A stretch of DNA of 10,340 bases from Cephalothrix simula (GCA_035591015.1 JAXIUW010227396.1:1-10340); one strand, 5' to 3'. Counted from the first letter of the stretch, positions 1 through 7,627 are shown. The notes: generated by a model from the letters alone, not told the origin. Numbers and translations are program-made.

Positions 1-334
1 TCGTAGAGAGCTGCGGTTTTTTTCAATGGATAGCTCATGAAAAATCAACATGAGGTTAAATTAGGAATTTTTTCAATATTTACGCCGCTAGGTGACGTCA
101 TAGGTCTGAGTTAGTATAGGTCAAATTTCAAAATGGTAGCTCATCAACATGGTTCCTATCATAGCTTTTATTTCACCATATAGCCAATTCGTCACCCGTC
201 ATGTGAGCGTCACGCCCATTGGCGTATTTTTTATCAAGTGTCACCCCTGTATAGTGGTGTCTGGTGCCAATAGGGGTATCCTTAGATCAGATAGGGGTCG
301 AGGGACTTACAAACTAAAAAATTTCGTTTGAAAT
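1..334. other. Non-coding, unidentified
   Basis: I see no supportable gene here. A 60-codon open frame at 149-331 (+) resembles nothing I know and lacks splice or promoter context. The stretch is less AT-rich than the middle of the window. It contains a near-repeat of a GTAGCTCAT-type motif (about 31-40 and 137-145) and a TGACGTCA palindrome near 93-100, which suggests transposon-derived sequence. It lies just beyond the 3' end of the recognisable part of the minus-strand LINE. The conserved endonuclease motifs expected after the LINE zinc knuckle were not found in any minus-strand frame. Confidence 0.4.
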
Positions 335-1400
335 TGAATCGTGTCGCCACGAGTACCGTCCTTGATCAAGCATAGTCTTGCAATTATTTAGGGTGTGAAG
401 CAATGTTTCCTATTTGGGCAGATGTTACATTTTGGTAATGATCGTTTGTTCCAGCGAACTAAATTAGAATTGGTCGGGAGGGTATCTATTGATGAGTTGA
501 TTAATAACTGCAAACCATTACGGGGAAGTTTATAAAGGATGGATTTCAAGATTACGTCAATTTCTGAGGATTCGAGAATGTCCAAAAATCTTCCTTGGGG
601 GGTAAGTGATTTTATTTTAGTTGACCAAGCTTCTTTCATTTCTTCTTGAATGCTTTTCTTAACTGCTTTCTTATTTTGATCAAGTTTGGATGGATTAAGG
701 TCGAGATCTTGAACTAACTTGTCACATTTGACGATGGTTGAAGATTTTCTTTTCCAGGTCTTTTCTCTGGCTAATCGGCTGTCTAGGGCATTGTTAACTT
801 TATTGTCTGCTTTACTTCTTGAGGATAAATAGGCTGTAGCTTGTAAATTTCACGGATCGACTTGATTTCAATGAGATTTGGAGCACTTCAGGCGTAGCAC
901 TCGGAGGAAGATGAAGCCATTTCTTAAGCCTTTTGCGAGTGAGAGCGTCTAGTTTATTGATACTGGTTGAAGAAAGATTTTGAACTGTAAGCATGAATCT
1001 GGCCGATGAAAGCAGATAATTATTATATATTTTCACTTTATATTCGTCTCTGATTTTAAGATCGTCAATTAAATTTAGTTTAGATGAGAAAAAATCTGAA
1101 ACAATTTTGTAGATATCACTTTGTGATTATGAGGTTCTTTTTCCAGAGTTTTGATGATGTCCTTGTCCATGAAGAAATCGATGGATTTAGATTTACCGCT
1201 TTCTATTGAAAGAGATCTACATTTAGATTACTTAAGCTTCAAACCCATGGAAGTACAGTAATCGAAGATCACATCGCTGATGTGATTGTTTGTTGGTAGT
1301 AATTAAGTTAAAATCGTCAGCAAACGGTGTAGTCAAATAAGGGATCTTGCTAATTTTGCATCCGAATTTCTCTTCCATCTGCAGTCTTTCAATGCCTGAT
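335..1400 (-). pseudogene. Decayed LINE: RT motif C to C-terminal zinc knuckle
   Basis: This is a fossil reverse transcriptase of a non-LTR retrotransposon, read on the minus strand in several broken frames. In order: GIERLQMEEKFG leading to a catalytic FADD box (codons at 1313-1324); a frameshift; then SMGLKLK, an in-frame stop and SKCRSLSI, typical of this LINE type; a thumb-like stretch KLDALTRKRLKKWLHLPPSAT (about 860-960); then SSIDTLPTNSNLVRW (about 440-510). A zinc knuckle follows, CNIC, then after a frameshift TLLHTLNNCK and RYSWRHD (to about 335). In this family the C-terminal CCHC knuckle followed by RHD/RHN belongs to R2/NeSL-like elements with a restriction-like endonuclease; the endonuclease itself is not visible. 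Several stops and frameshifts make it non-functional. Clade assignment is moderate; RT identity is firm. Confidence 0.85.
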
Positions 1401-1780
1401 AGAATCCCTTTTTGACTTTAGGGTCATTTGTTTTTTTTTGTGGCTTTCTGAAGTGTACTCTTAACTGATCTAACTTTTTCGACAGATTTTGATTCATGGT
1501 TGAAAAATTTAGACGATTTCTTTGTTTCTAAAAAACCAGGTTTTGATTTTAAAAAGTCTTGGATTGTAATCCCGATTTGATTTCCAGCTTCGGCGGGAGA
1601 GATTAAGTCTTGAGCTAGTGCATGATGAATTGTCTCCAGGAGAGTGCTAAGTTCTTGATTGTATAGGTTCCAGTTAGTAGGTGTTACTACAAACCGTAGA
1701 AAAGCTAAAACAGTAGTGAATGAAGTTGGTAATATCTTGCTAAGTTCGGTTTTCCTAGATTGCACTGGAGGCTGACATCT
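1391..1780 (-). pseudogene. Decayed LINE: pre-RT linker segment
   Basis: This is the upstream part of the same minus-strand LINE. An open stretch of about 113 codons (1424-1765) is lysine- and serine-rich towards its end, with LLETIHHALAQDLISPAEAG in the middle and KKSSKFFNHESKSVEKVRS later. After a frameshift near the T-run at 1431-1439 it continues as NDPKVKKGFYQALK. This kind of charged linker precedes the RT domain in R2/NeSL-like elements. It then meets the motif C region within about 75 bases, where several hundred bases of RT fingers and palm should lie, so an internal deletion is inferred. The first codon of the open stretch is GTG and the frame continues upstream, so no true start is claimed. 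No zinc-finger N-terminus is visible further upstream. Confidence 0.6.
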
Positions 1781-2487
1781 TGAATCAATTGAATTCTAAA
1801 AAAATTCCCAAAAAATCACAAAATCAGACGTGAAGATTATTCCAAAAGTGTATAATGCGTGTTCCCTGATGCTTCACTGATGATACTAAATTTACTATGT
1901 TACTACGGCTCCTAAAGTCTTAATTGCAGATTTGCATAGGAGGACTATCCTTTCAGACTTTAGGGCGGCGCGTAGTAATACCAGATGTCAAGCATATATG
2001 TCAAGAATATATTTAAAAACAGCACATATTTTTTCCAGCTTAAGATATTCAAAGTATCAAAGTGAAAATATATATTAAATAAAATAAATATTACTTCGCC
2101 TCAGTCTCCGATCTTCAATTTATATTAACCACCTTTTTGTCATAATTTGAAATAAAAATCAATTTTTCTTTTAAGATAAAAGTTTATGCAATTCCACAAT
2201 TACACATATTTTATTGTGATTCAATATTACAACACTATTTTAACTTTCTAAAATGTATTTTAGCATTATGAAGAGTTTAATTTGCAATTTGAAATTATTC
2301 AATACAAATGGCTAGCAAATTTTGATGAATTTTCTAATAATATTCATCAATATTTTATTTCGTGACCAAAAAATAATTAAAAACCTCAATGATATCTTTA
2401 ACAATAAATAAGATTATTATTTTCATTCATTTATTTATTATAATATATATTAAAAAGTTAGATTTTGTTGAATTTTATTCCTCGCGA
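1781..2487. other. AT-rich non-coding stretch
   Basis: No gene is supported on either strand. The stretch is dominated by A and T, with short hairpins such as TTGATGAAT paired with ATTCATCAA at about 2322-2352. Apart from the two-stem hairpin at 1898-1980, I see nothing structured. It is probably intergenic or intronic. Confidence 0.5.
1898..1980. repeat. Two-stem imperfect hairpin, 83 nt
   Basis: TTACTACG (1900-1907) pairs with CGTAGTAA (1971-1978), and CTAAAGTCT (1912-1920) pairs with AGACTTTAG (1955-1963). The stems are separated by short GC-rich bulges (4 nt on the left, 7 nt on the right) and enclose a 34-nt loop. It is more GC-rich than its surroundings. It could be a structured RNA, a MITE fragment, or the 5' flank of the LINE fossil; no family was recognised. 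Confidence 0.45.
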
Positions 2488-2553
2488 AAAGGACAAAATT
2501 ATTGCTAACAATAGCGGAAGTGTCTATTTTGTCTATACGGTCGGCCACCGATC

Positions 2554-2599
2554 TATATAAGAAAGAGTCGATCAGAATTCATTGAACAGATTCAAAATG
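2554..2599 (+). promoter_or_regulatory. TATA/initiator-like patch with nearby ATG
   Basis: TATATAA at 2554-2560 is followed by an initiator-like TCATTG, with A at 2581, 27 bases downstream, and by ATG in a CAAAATGG context at 2597. The surrounding 2488-2600 is distinctly richer in G and C than its neighbours. The ATG opens only 22 codons (MEPKWQMLR and onward) to a TAA at 2663-2665, with a possible GT donor after the ninth codon. This could be a core promoter with a tiny first coding exon, or chance. Spacing is slightly short for a TATA promoter, and no gene body can be linked to it. Confidence 0.2.
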
Positions 2600-2621
2600 G
2601 AGCCCAAGTGGCAAATGCTAC

Positions 2622-2646
2622 GGGTTTGTATTGGTATATACAAACC
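2622..2646. repeat. Short perfect hairpin
   Basis: GGGTTTGTAT pairs with ATACAAACCC around a short loop. It lies about 20 bases outside the left end of the palindromic element and is not part of its terminal repeat. Confidence 0.5.
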
Positions 2647-2667
2647 CATTAGTTCACTACAGTAATA

Positions 2668-3226
2668 CAGGGTGGGCCAGAGATAATGTCCAAACCAGAT
2701 TTTTGTATATTAAGGGTAGAAAAAATTATGGGATTTGAATTCAAATTTCAACCAATCAAAGGGCTCAGGGGGACCGAATATTTTTTGCTAAAAGACTGCA
2801 CAAAAAGTGATGTGACGCAGGATAATATATCATTTTGGCTTCCTAGAATACCTTGTTGCATTAAGATAATTTTGGATGCAGATTCAAGATGAGGGATAAT
2901 GCAGATGGACATGTATTTTCACATGCGCCAAAAATGATTTTTAAAAATTTTCTATCATCTGAAAACATAACTGTTCTTTTATTTGCTGCTGATGCAAAAA
3001 AAGTAGAAATCTCAAAAATTGCCAAAAATTACACATATTGAAAATTTTTGTATTTGTACTATGCTAAAACGTAAGTTTGATGAACTTTTATATATTTTGT
3101 TTCAAAAGGCATTTTATTCCAGGATGCTGATTTTCATCCAGATTATCACTTTCAAAATATCAATTTTATGAGTGAAATTTAAGTTTTTACCAATGGAAAT
3201 TTTAAAAAATATTGTTTGATAGTAAA
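2668..3226 (+). repeat. Left inverted arm of palindromic element
   Basis: The arm matches the reverse complement of 3874-4735 along its whole length with scattered substitutions and indels. Good anchors are ACCAATCAAAGGG (about 2750), CATTTTGGCTTCCTAGAATA (about 2832), GATGAGGGATAATGC (about 2887) and GTTTGATAGTAAA at its inner end (3214-3226). About 240 bases present in the right arm (about 4337-4590) are absent here. Confidence 0.8.
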
Positions 3227-3873
3227 ATTATGTATTTGGAAGCCTATTTTAATCATCACATTGAAAATTTGGAAAATAATGACGCTTTTTTTGTTTAAGA
3301 ATATTTGGGACATTATTACCAAGCAGATTGATGAAAAAAATATTAAATTTAAATCACATTGAAAATTTTAAGCTATTTTCCCTAATGATAATCAAGATGA
3401 AAATCAGCATCTCTGAAAATGAGGATGTTTACAGCCACAAAATATTGATTTTATGCTGCTTAGTAACATCATTTCAAGATTTAATATAAAAATGTAAGAA
3501 AAAAGAATGGACATTATTGTCTTATTTTTACAGTGATAATCAAGATCAAGTGTCTGCATCTTTAATAAATATTTTGGCTTTCAATTTGATGTAACATTTA
3601 GAACATTATTTCAAAGTTAATTAAAAACTTAAAATTATCTGGCTCCTAATGCTGACATTTTAAAACTTATATGTTGGATGAAGAGCAGCTTCGTAGAATT
3701 AAATACGTTTCAAAAAGAATAGTTCATCTTATCTACTTTTTAGTATATAAAATAAAAGTAAAATAAAAAAATTTAAATTAATACGTTATTCTTGGTAGTT
3801 TTTGAGATTGCTAATTTTTGCATCAGCAGCCAATATCCGGTGTGAATCTGAAACTAATTGCACTTTCGAATCC
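3227..3873. repeat. Spacer of palindromic element, modular repeats
   Basis: The centre is built partly from short modules that also occur in the arms. A GATAATC(AAG/TGG)AT...GCATC module appears here at 3387-3411 and 3535-3560, in the right arm at 3959-3977, and inverted in the left arm at about 3122-3147. A second module, TTTTTGAGATTGCTA followed by GCATCAGCAG, lies at 3781-3835 and recurs at 4071-4130, with an inverted copy at 2983-3036. A GACATTATT or AACATTATT motif recurs near 3308, 3510 and 3602. No coding frame is supported. Confidence 0.6.
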
Positions 3874-4735
3874 TTTACTATCAAACATTATTTTTTTGAT
3901 AATTTCCCATTGGTAAAAACTACTTCAATTTTACTCTTAAAACGGTTATTTTGAAAATGATAATCTGGATGCAGCATCCTGAAATAAAATTCCTTTGAAC
4001 AGGCATAAATATTTAACGTTCCTGTAACTTACGTTTTTGCAGTCTAGTAAAATACAAAAAATTTCAATTGATACATTATTTTTGGTAATTTTTTGAGATT
4101 GCTACTTTTTTGCATCATCAGCAACCAATAAACAATTATTTTTTTCAGATGATACAAATGCTCATAAAGTATCTTTCTTTATCATTTTTAAAGGTATAAA
4201 CATAAAAAAGAATTTGTAAAAATCATTTTTGACGCATGTGACATCACATGTTCATTAGCATTATCCCTCATCTTGCATCTGCATCCCAAATCTTAATGCC
4301 ACAAGGTATTCTAGGAAGCCAAAATGATACTTTATCCTGCAACCAACATTTTATAGCCATAAAAATTGATTAACCCCATTTTCTGGGCTTTTGTTTTTTA
4401 AAAAATGTCAAAATTATCACTTAAACATCAGCAACATTTTATTGAGCCGATCGATTATTACATACTTTTTGGAGATGAAAGATGATAATAAATCAACGAA
4501 TCCAGGGATACCTTTAAATTTTAATTGCGATTAATATTCATTGATTTACAAGCCTATCAATTTTAACTAAATTGGTCACGTGACAGGCCCTACATCACTT
4601 TTGGGCAGTCTTTTAGCCGAAAATATTCGGTCCCCTGAACCCTTTGATTGGTTGAAATTTGAATCCTATCCCATAATTTTTTTCTACCATAAATACGCAA
4701 AAATCTGATTTGGACATTCTCTCTGGCCCACCTTT
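3874..4735 (-). repeat. Right inverted arm of palindromic element
   Basis: This is the inverted counterpart of 2668-3226. It is longer because it carries about 240 extra bases around 4337-4590, including a GGTCACGTGACAG segment, between the blocks matching CATTTTGGCTTCCTAGAATA and AGTGATGT of the left arm. Either the left arm lost this piece or the right arm gained it. Confidence 0.8.
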
Positions 4736-5451
4736 TATAGAAAACATTATTTTCAAAAATTAAATACATCTAACATCTAACTAAATCTATGATTATGCCG
4801 GCTAACATAGCAGCCTTAAGAAGCAAATATCTTCAACATAGTTTTTGCCCCTGGCCGTTTTATAATGACAGAGTCTGTCCCAGTCTTTTATTATTTTAAC
4901 AAAATAGCCATATTCCCTTGATTTCAGCAGCAGGCAGACTCTAAATTGTTAAAACCATGCTTTGGTTTCCATATTGATTTGAAAATACAAAAAAAGTATA
5001 TCATTTGACCGTCAAAAAGTCATTCAGAAGAAAAAACTGACATTAAATTATCTTGTTATATTTAAGAAATAATTTCATTGCCCTTTCTGGTGAGTTTTGT
5101 CACGTTATGAATACTTTGAATATAAGAAGATATACAAGGGATAATCAAATATATTTTTTAAATATAAACATATTTTGCCAATAATGTGATTCTATCTGTT
5201 GTCTTGTTATTTTTATTTATCCATTTATTAATGCATACATTACTGGCCTAACAAAAAAGCTAAGAAATATATAGCATGCTTTTTATTTCTTTGCAGTCAT
5301 TTTCAGCAGTTCTATTGAGTCAAAATATAATCATTATCATCATTATTATTGATTATGATAAAAAGTTTATTCCAGGAAAATCTTTTGTAAAATTTCTAAA
5401 ACTAAAGTATCAGGATATTTTACTCCATATAACTGAAGTATAATTCTCAAA

Positions 5452-5466
5452 ATGGATACAAAGAAG
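5452..5466 (+). other. Candidate mini-exon ATG + 5 codons with strong donor
   Basis: ATGGATACAAAGAAG is followed directly by GTATGTAAG, a strong 5' splice site. The ATG context, CTCAAAATGG, is favourable. The exon would end in phase 0, the phase in which exons A, B and C begin, so splicing gives MDTKK joined to VRKG, VRRG or VKHG. It could be an alternative first exon for a truncated loop-plus-TM4 transcript. An internal exon reading through from upstream in this frame would need an acceptor inside 5437-5451, since a TGA lies at 5434-5436. It may also be chance. Confidence 0.2.
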
Positions 5467-5757
5467 GTATGTAAGAGTCAAATATTATGATTTCAGAAAC
5501 GATAGTCTCATGTCCTAAAAAGTAGCCCATATGTTTAATATGTAGCACATTAGGCAAAATATGCTTAAAATTAAAAAAATTATATTATAAATGTCCTAAC
5601 TTCTATATTCAAATCCTCCCGACTAAAATATTTTTCGTAATTGAATGCATCCTTCAGTTATTCCCAAATGTTTCTAACGGATTTTATCGGTGCTTGCTTT
5701 AGTCATAGTGTTGACATAAAACCGATCGTTGAAACTTCATTCGAAGTGTCTGACAAA

Positions 5758-5775
5758 TTTTTTTCTTTGGCACAG
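5758..5775 (+). promoter_or_regulatory. 3' splice site of terminal exon A
   Basis: An unbroken T/C-rich run leads into GGCACAG, with CTGAC (branch A at 5753) 23 bases before the exon. It places the exon start at V-R, exactly where homology to the conserved start of the nAChR M3-M4 loop begins. Confidence 0.85.
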
Positions 5776-6240
5776 GTTAGAAAAGGAATATGCGAGTGGT
5801 TAGCCTGGTTTGTACGAATGAAAAGACCCGGGCGTGATATATCAAGGCAAGGTCTAATGAGAAATAGTAGCATCCCTGAGGTAGAAATGGTTGAAAGATC
5901 ATCAAAGAGCCTTTTAGCAAACGTACTGGACCTTGATGATGATATACGCAGCAAAACGGGGCATATTGGTCTCAATCATATTGATGACAATATTCACATG
6001 TGTCAAACAAGAACTGAATTAAACAGGATTCTAAAAGAACTTAGGGTCATAACTGATAAAATAAAGGATGATGACGAGGCTGGTGCAATTTCAAATGACT
6101 GGAAATTTGCAGCAATGGTTATTGACAGATTGTGCCTTATAATGTTTACATTATTTACATGTCTTTCAACGATATTGATCTTTGTTTCCGCTCCTCACTT
6201 CTTTGACATTCGCAAACAAGAACCGTCAGCTGCAACCTAG
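5776..6240 (+). CDS. nAChR alpha7-like subunit, alternative terminal exon A
   Basis: Partial CDS: the last 154 residues of a nicotinic acetylcholine receptor subunit, a membrane ligand-gated cation channel. Residues 1-19 (VRKGICEWLAWFVRMKRPG) match the start of the M3-M4 cytoplasmic loop. Residues 40-56 (ERSSKSLLANVLDLDDD) are a signature of the insect alpha5/6/7 group. The MA helix spans about 80-107 (ELNRILKELRVITDK), then DWKFAAMVIDRL (108-119), TM4 about 119-140 ending SAPH, and a 13-residue tail after H141. The loop is far shorter than in Drosophila alpha5-7. The exon starts at the CACAG acceptor; the open frame upstream to 5641 is intronic and unrelated. Of the three exons this is the most canonical. 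The exact subunit number cannot be assigned. Confidence 0.9.
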   Translation, partial: VRKGICEWLAWFVRMKRPGRDISRQGLMRNSSIPEVEMVERSSKSLLANVLDLDDDIRSKTGHIGLNHIDDNIHMCQTRTELNRILKELRVITDKIKDDDEAGAISNDWKFAAMVIDRLCLIMFTLFTCLSTILIFVSAPHFFDIRKQEPSAAT

Positions 6241-6248
6241 GATTTAAG

Positions 6249-6254
6249 AATAAA
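6249..6254 (+). terminator. Polyadenylation signal after exon A
   Basis: AATAAA begins 9 bases after the exon A stop codon. It fits exon A being a true 3'-terminal exon with a very short 3' UTR. In AT-rich DNA the hexamer also arises by chance, so its use is inferred. Confidence 0.5.
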
Positions 6255-6874
6255 ATAGAGCGAAGCAATTATTCACATGATTAAATTTTCATTTTTTAAA
6301 AGACGAACATTGCCTTTCCCTGAAACATTATTACAATTACATTAGGGACACTAACTATTTAATTTCATGAATGTTATTTTTATTTACTCACCACAAATTT
6401 TTGTTTACAAAGTATAAAACAAACATTTGTAATTTTATTATATCTCATAATAAAATTAAAAAATTATATTTAATCTTTCTCATGGATGATTGCCTCTGTA
6501 AATTTAATTGTAGTAGTCTATTTTGTAAACAATCCGAGATAATTTTGCTCTTTTTTTCAACATTATATGCGGTAAGCTCACATAAGATTATTTCTTTTCA
6601 CAAGCCCATTCATCACATTTGTCCTAACCTTTTTCGATTCAGAATAAAAAATGTTGAAACGCTCTTGTAGTATACTAGTAGTTTCTATATTGCTACAATA
6701 AGCAATGCAAAATGATAGCTTGCCTGGTTAGTTAACAAATAACAAGTGGTGGAGCTTAAAGTCTTAAACGTCTAAACTTAAACACACTCTAAATCAAATG
6801 CGCATTAATCACCCTCTTCTTTAGGCGAAATAGCTCTAATTATATTTAGAAAAATATTGGTTGTAAACAAATAT
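6255..6874 (+). other. Spacer between exons A and B
   Basis: AT-rich, with no supportable gene. The 99-codon open frame at 6371-6670 is a low-complexity reading (Phe, Lys, Ile, Asn) of AT-rich sequence with no homology I recognise. The spacer would be 3' flank when exon A is used and intron when B or C is used. Confidence 0.6.
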
Positions 6875-6894
6875 TTTCCTATCTTTAGGTAAGG
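6875..6894 (+). promoter_or_regulatory. 3' splice site of exon B with embedded donor
   Basis: TTTTCCTATCTTTAG ends at 6888 and the exon begins GTAAGGCG, so an acceptor AG directly abuts a donor-like GTAAGG. This AG|GTAAG arrangement is the form of a recursive (ratchet) splice site. The preceding in-frame codon is TAG (6886-6888), so the exon frame cannot extend upstream. Confidence 0.75.
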
Positions 6895-7332
6895 CGTGGT
6901 ATTTGTGAATGGCTGGCATGGTTCATGAGAATGAAGCGTCCAGGACAACCACTTTCTCGAAAAACGTTATTCAAAACCGATAATGCCATAAGATTACAAA
7001 TGCAAGAGCAGTCATCTAAGAGTTTATTAGCCAATGTTCTAGACCTGGAAGATGGAGATGCTGGCATTTCTATAAATGGTGCTAGTGTTGTACCAAATTA
7101 TAATAAAGAATTGAAATTAATTTTAAAAGAACTAAGATTTATAACAGAAAAAATGACTGAAAATGATAAAAATGATGGAATCACAAATGACTGGCATTTC
7201 GCTGCAATGGTTATTGACAGACTTTGCTTTTATATGTTTACGTTTTTTACTGTCGTAGCTACCTGCTCTATATTATTTTCTGCACCATATATTGATTGGA
7301 CCTCTGAAAGACCAGGAACCAGTTCGGGTTAG
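6889..7332 (+). CDS. nAChR alpha7-like subunit, alternative terminal exon B
   Basis: Partial CDS: 147 residues encoding the same receptor segment as exon A. Residues 1-19 (VRRGICEWLAWFMRMKRPG) differ from A at two positions only. SSKSLLANVLDLED sits at 42-55, again at residue 42 as in A. The MA helix lies about 73-100 (ELKLILKELRFITEK), DWHFAAMVIDRL at 101-112 and TM4 about 112-133 ending SAPY. A distinct tail (IDWTSERPGTSSG) follows. The loop between SSKSL and the MA helix is shorter than in A, and the Arg before SSKS is Gln. The start is set by the acceptor at 6888; the ATG at 6925 is internal. No pore or ligand-binding exon lies between A and B, so B must share upstream exons. Confidence 0.9.
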   Translation, partial: VRRGICEWLAWFMRMKRPGQPLSRKTLFKTDNAIRLQMQEQSSKSLLANVLDLEDGDAGISINGASVVPNYNKELKLILKELRFITEKMTENDKNDGITNDWHFAAMVIDRLCFYMFTFFTVVATCSILFSAPYIDWTSERPGTSSG

Positions 7333-7416
7333 TTTTAAGCCTTACTAGTCTCATTTTTCTATCTATTTCCCATATATTTCACATGGCCAATAAGTTTAAT
7401 AATGACTTAAATCTAG

Positions 7417-7422
7417 AATAAA
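7417..7422 (+). terminator. Polyadenylation signal after exon B
   Basis: AATAAA lies 84 bases after the exon B stop codon, with a T-run directly downstream (AAATTTTTTG). It is a reasonable proximal site; its use is inferred. Confidence 0.45.
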
Positions 7423-7598
7423 AATTTTTTGTTCATCTATTTAGTAAGGTTAAGAAACTTCAGTAGATTTAAAAAAACCGTTCTACAGTATTTCTGTTTT
7501 CTGAAAAATTGAAAATTACTTTTATACTGAAAAGGAAAAAAATGTACAATGCATGAATTTAAAAATTATTTTTATAAGATATTATAAAAACTTCATCT

Positions 7599-7627
7599 TC
7601 ATTTTATTTACTCAATAAATAAAATGA
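7599..7627 (+). repeat. Perfect 11-bp hairpin carrying overlapping AATAAA
   Basis: TCATTTTATTT (7599-7609) pairs perfectly with AAATAAAATGA (7617-7627) across a 7-base loop. The loop and 3' arm contain two overlapping polyadenylation hexamers, AATAAATAAA at 7614-7623. It lies about 270 bases after the exon B stop. Confidence 0.6.

Larger units (their letters stand above)
2666..4737. mobile_element. Palindromic non-autonomous DNA element, ~2.07 kb
   Basis: The ends are inverted copies: GGTGGGCCAGAGATAATGTC from 2671 and, read on the minus strand from 4732, GGTGGGCCAGAGAGAATGTC. Homology continues far inward, with arms of 559 bases (2668-3226) and about 860 bases (3874-4735). Both outer ends have a TA at the same distance (2666-2667 and 4736-4737), matching the TA target preference of the Tc1/mariner superfamily, and CAGGGTGGGCCA resembles ends seen in that group. 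No transposase frame is present, so the element would have depended on a helper or arisen as a foldback. The 68-codon frame at 2686-2892 lies inside the left arm and is not a gene. The superfamily is inferred from the ends only. Confidence 0.8.
4738..5775 (+). other. Non-coding, probable intron before exon A
   Basis: No receptor exon (ligand-binding domain, TM1-TM3) could be recognised here. There is a good-looking acceptor, CTTTTTATTTCTTTGCAG, ending at 5296, followed by 48 open codons that match no family and contain an isoleucine run from simple sequence. A mini-exon candidate lies at 5452-5466. The 3' end (5750-5775) holds a CTGAC branch-point-like motif, a T-rich tract and the CACAG acceptor of exon A. 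Confidence 0.5.

Noticed and set aside
1-334. Endonuclease domain of the left LINE
   Set aside because: The minus-strand frames after the zinc knuckle lack any recognisable PD-type restriction-like endonuclease motif, so the continuation could not be supported.
1870-1960. Possible C/D-box snoRNA (TGATGA and CTGA motifs near 1878-1885)
   Set aside because: The C and D boxes overlap rather than bracket a guide region, and no terminal stem fits them; the hairpin at 1898-1980 uses other bases.
2686-2892. 68-codon plus-strand frame inside the left palindrome arm
   Set aside because: It lies wholly in a repeat arm, does not resemble a transposase, and its counterpart in the other arm is disrupted.
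5297-5443. Possible exon after a strong acceptor at 5296 (48 open codons)
   Set aside because: The reading contains a run of isoleucines from ATT/ATC simple sequence, ends in a stop without a donor, and matches no part of a receptor subunit.
5641-5775. Open frame continuing upstream from exon A, giving a 199-residue reading
   Set aside because: The extra 45 codons begin at TTG, match no receptor sequence, and cover the T-rich acceptor tract and branch-point-like motif. Homology to the nAChR loop starts exactly at the acceptor, so this is intron that happens to be open.
5703-5975. 90-codon minus-strand frame across exon A
   Set aside because: It is the antisense shadow of the conserved exon; the codon pattern and homology belong to the plus strand.
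6371-6670. 99-codon plus-strand frame between exons A and B
   Set aside because: Low-complexity AT-rich reading with no motif, signal peptide or splice support; expected by chance at this composition.
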